DNA from: an uncultured Bacilli bacterium
GTDB lineage: Bacteria; Bacillota_I; Bacilli_A; RF39; UBA660
Reading direction: 5' to 3'
Assembly: GCA_947629075.1 (NCBI GenBank)
Contig: CANRCI010000075.1
Location: 1 to 6,148, forward strand
DNA: 6,148 nt
In this document: positions 5,938 through 6,148 of the stretch, piece by piece
How the letters are laid out: the number at the start of each line of letters is the position of its first letter
Position numbering within the stretch: the first letter of the stretch is position 1
Notes under the pieces: model-generated
The model's database searches: none
Seen by the model: the letters and a program-made list of their open reading frames with translations, nothing else
What the model was told of the DNA's origin: nothing
Position numbers and translations under genes: made by a program

Positions 5938-5966
5938 TTTACACTGGTGTTAAAATATGTTATAAT
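5938..5966 (+). promoter_or_regulatory. Promoter of tRNA-Arg
   Basis: TTTACA (5938-5943), exactly 17 bases, then TATAAT (5961-5966) with TGT (5958-5960) before it: a near-consensus extended sigma-A promoter. Transcription should begin near 5973, about nine bases before the mature tRNA 5' end. Confidence 0.85.
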
Positions 5967-5981
5967 GTCTATATGTTGACT

Positions 5982-6057
5982 GTCCTCATAGCTCAGCAGG
6001 ATAGAGCAATCCCCTCCTAAGGGATAGATATGGGTTCGAGTCCTATTGGGGACACCA
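5982..6057 (+). tRNA. tRNA-Arg (anticodon CCU)
   Basis: A full cloverleaf of 76 bases including encoded CCA. Acceptor stem 5982-5988 pairs with 6047-6053 (one G-U pair), discriminator A6054, CCA 6055-6057. D stem GCTC/GAGC (5991-5994, 6004-6007); anticodon stem ATCCC/GGGAT (6009-6013, 6021-6025) around loop CTCCTAA with anticodon CCT at 6016-6018; short variable loop AGAT; T stem 6030-6034 with 6042-6046 around TTCGAGT. It reads AGG codons. No terminator is obvious directly after it. Confidence 0.97.
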
Positions 6058-6077
6058 GATTGATACCAAACTCGGAA

Positions 6078-6106
6078 AATTCGAGTAAAAATAGATAATT
6101 CGAGTA
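6078..6106 (+). repeat. Two direct copies of AATTCGAGTA
   Basis: The 10-mer AATTCGAGTA occurs at 6078-6087 and 6097-6106, 19 bases apart, just upstream of the promoter at the right edge. The first copy also forms the right arm of a small hairpin with CTCGGA at 6071-6076. They could be binding sites for a regulator of the next gene, or chance; no protein is implied by the sequence. Confidence 0.5.
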
Positions 6107-6118
6107 TGTATAACGTAC

Positions 6119-6147
6119 TTGATAAAAGTGCATTTTTATGTTATTAT
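6119..6147 (+). promoter_or_regulatory. Promoter for a gene beyond the right edge
   Basis: TTGATA (6119-6124), a 17-base spacer and TATTAT (6142-6147) preceded by TGT (6139-6141) match the extended -10 promoters elsewhere in this window. Transcription would begin just past base 6148, so its gene is outside. The AATTCGAGTA repeats lie directly upstream. Confidence 0.6.
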
Positions 6148-6148
6148 G

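Noticed and set aside
6071..6085. CTCGGA/TTCGAG hairpin as the tRNA-Arg terminator
   Set aside because: The stem is six base pairs including a G-U pair and is followed by AAAAATAG rather than a T-run.
1..6148. UGA-as-Trp genetic code, as in Mycoplasma
   Set aside because: Trp positions checked in the glycosyltransferase are TGG, and trxB ends at TGA exactly where trxA begins.
1..6148. CRISPR array, insertion sequence or phage genes
   Set aside because: No regularly spaced repeats, terminal inverted repeats, transposase, integrase or phage-like coding sequence is seen.

Overview
This AT-rich window reads as chromosomal DNA from a low-GC, Gram-positive-type bacterium of the Bacillota/Mycoplasmatota side (Bacilli, Erysipelotrichia or an RF39-like uncultured lineage). 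The evidence is AGGAGGTGAT-type ribosome binding sites, sigma-A promoters with an extended TG -10, U-tailed hairpin terminators, very short intergenic gaps and the protein families present. TGG encodes Trp and TGA stops trxB, so the Mycoplasma code (UGA = Trp) is not used. The exact genus cannot be read from the sequence.

Layout. (1) 1-1132, minus strand: a thioredoxin system, trxB followed by trxA with a 4-base ATGA overlap; trxA runs off the left edge. The reductase keeps its CAVC redox site but lacks the usual HRRxxxR NADPH-binding motif, so its electron donor is in doubt. (2) 1232-3148, minus strand: a family-4 glycosyltransferase followed 24 bp later by a protein with a glycerophosphodiesterase-like fold whose catalytic residues have all been replaced. 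(3) 3295-3879, minus strand: a small membrane-anchored protein of unknown function whose stop codon lies in its own terminator. (4) 3990-5219, plus strand: an unrecognised, probably exported HExxH zinc-protease-like protein, divergent from gene 3 across back-to-back promoters. (5) 5228-5872, minus strand: a Bax-inhibitor-1 family membrane protein, converging on gene 4 over one palindromic terminator that holds both stop codons. (6) 5982-6057, plus strand: tRNA-Arg(CCU) with encoded CCA and a good promoter. (7) 6058-6148: short AATTCGAGTA repeats and a promoter whose gene lies beyond the right edge.

How the genes work together. TrxB and TrxA form one redox pathway. The glycosyltransferase and degenerate GDPD look like an operon that could act on cell-surface glycoconjugates or glycolipids. 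Genes 3 and 4 are both predicted to face outward and share a divergent control region, but no common function is shown. BI-1 and the tRNA are housekeeping-type genes. There is no integrase, transposase, CRISPR array or other sign of a mobile element, and no stretch over 300 bases lacks a gene. The most notable items are the atypical TrxB, the apparently dead GDPD next to a glycosyltransferase, and the orphan HExxH protein. I see no convincing new multi-gene defence or biosynthetic system.
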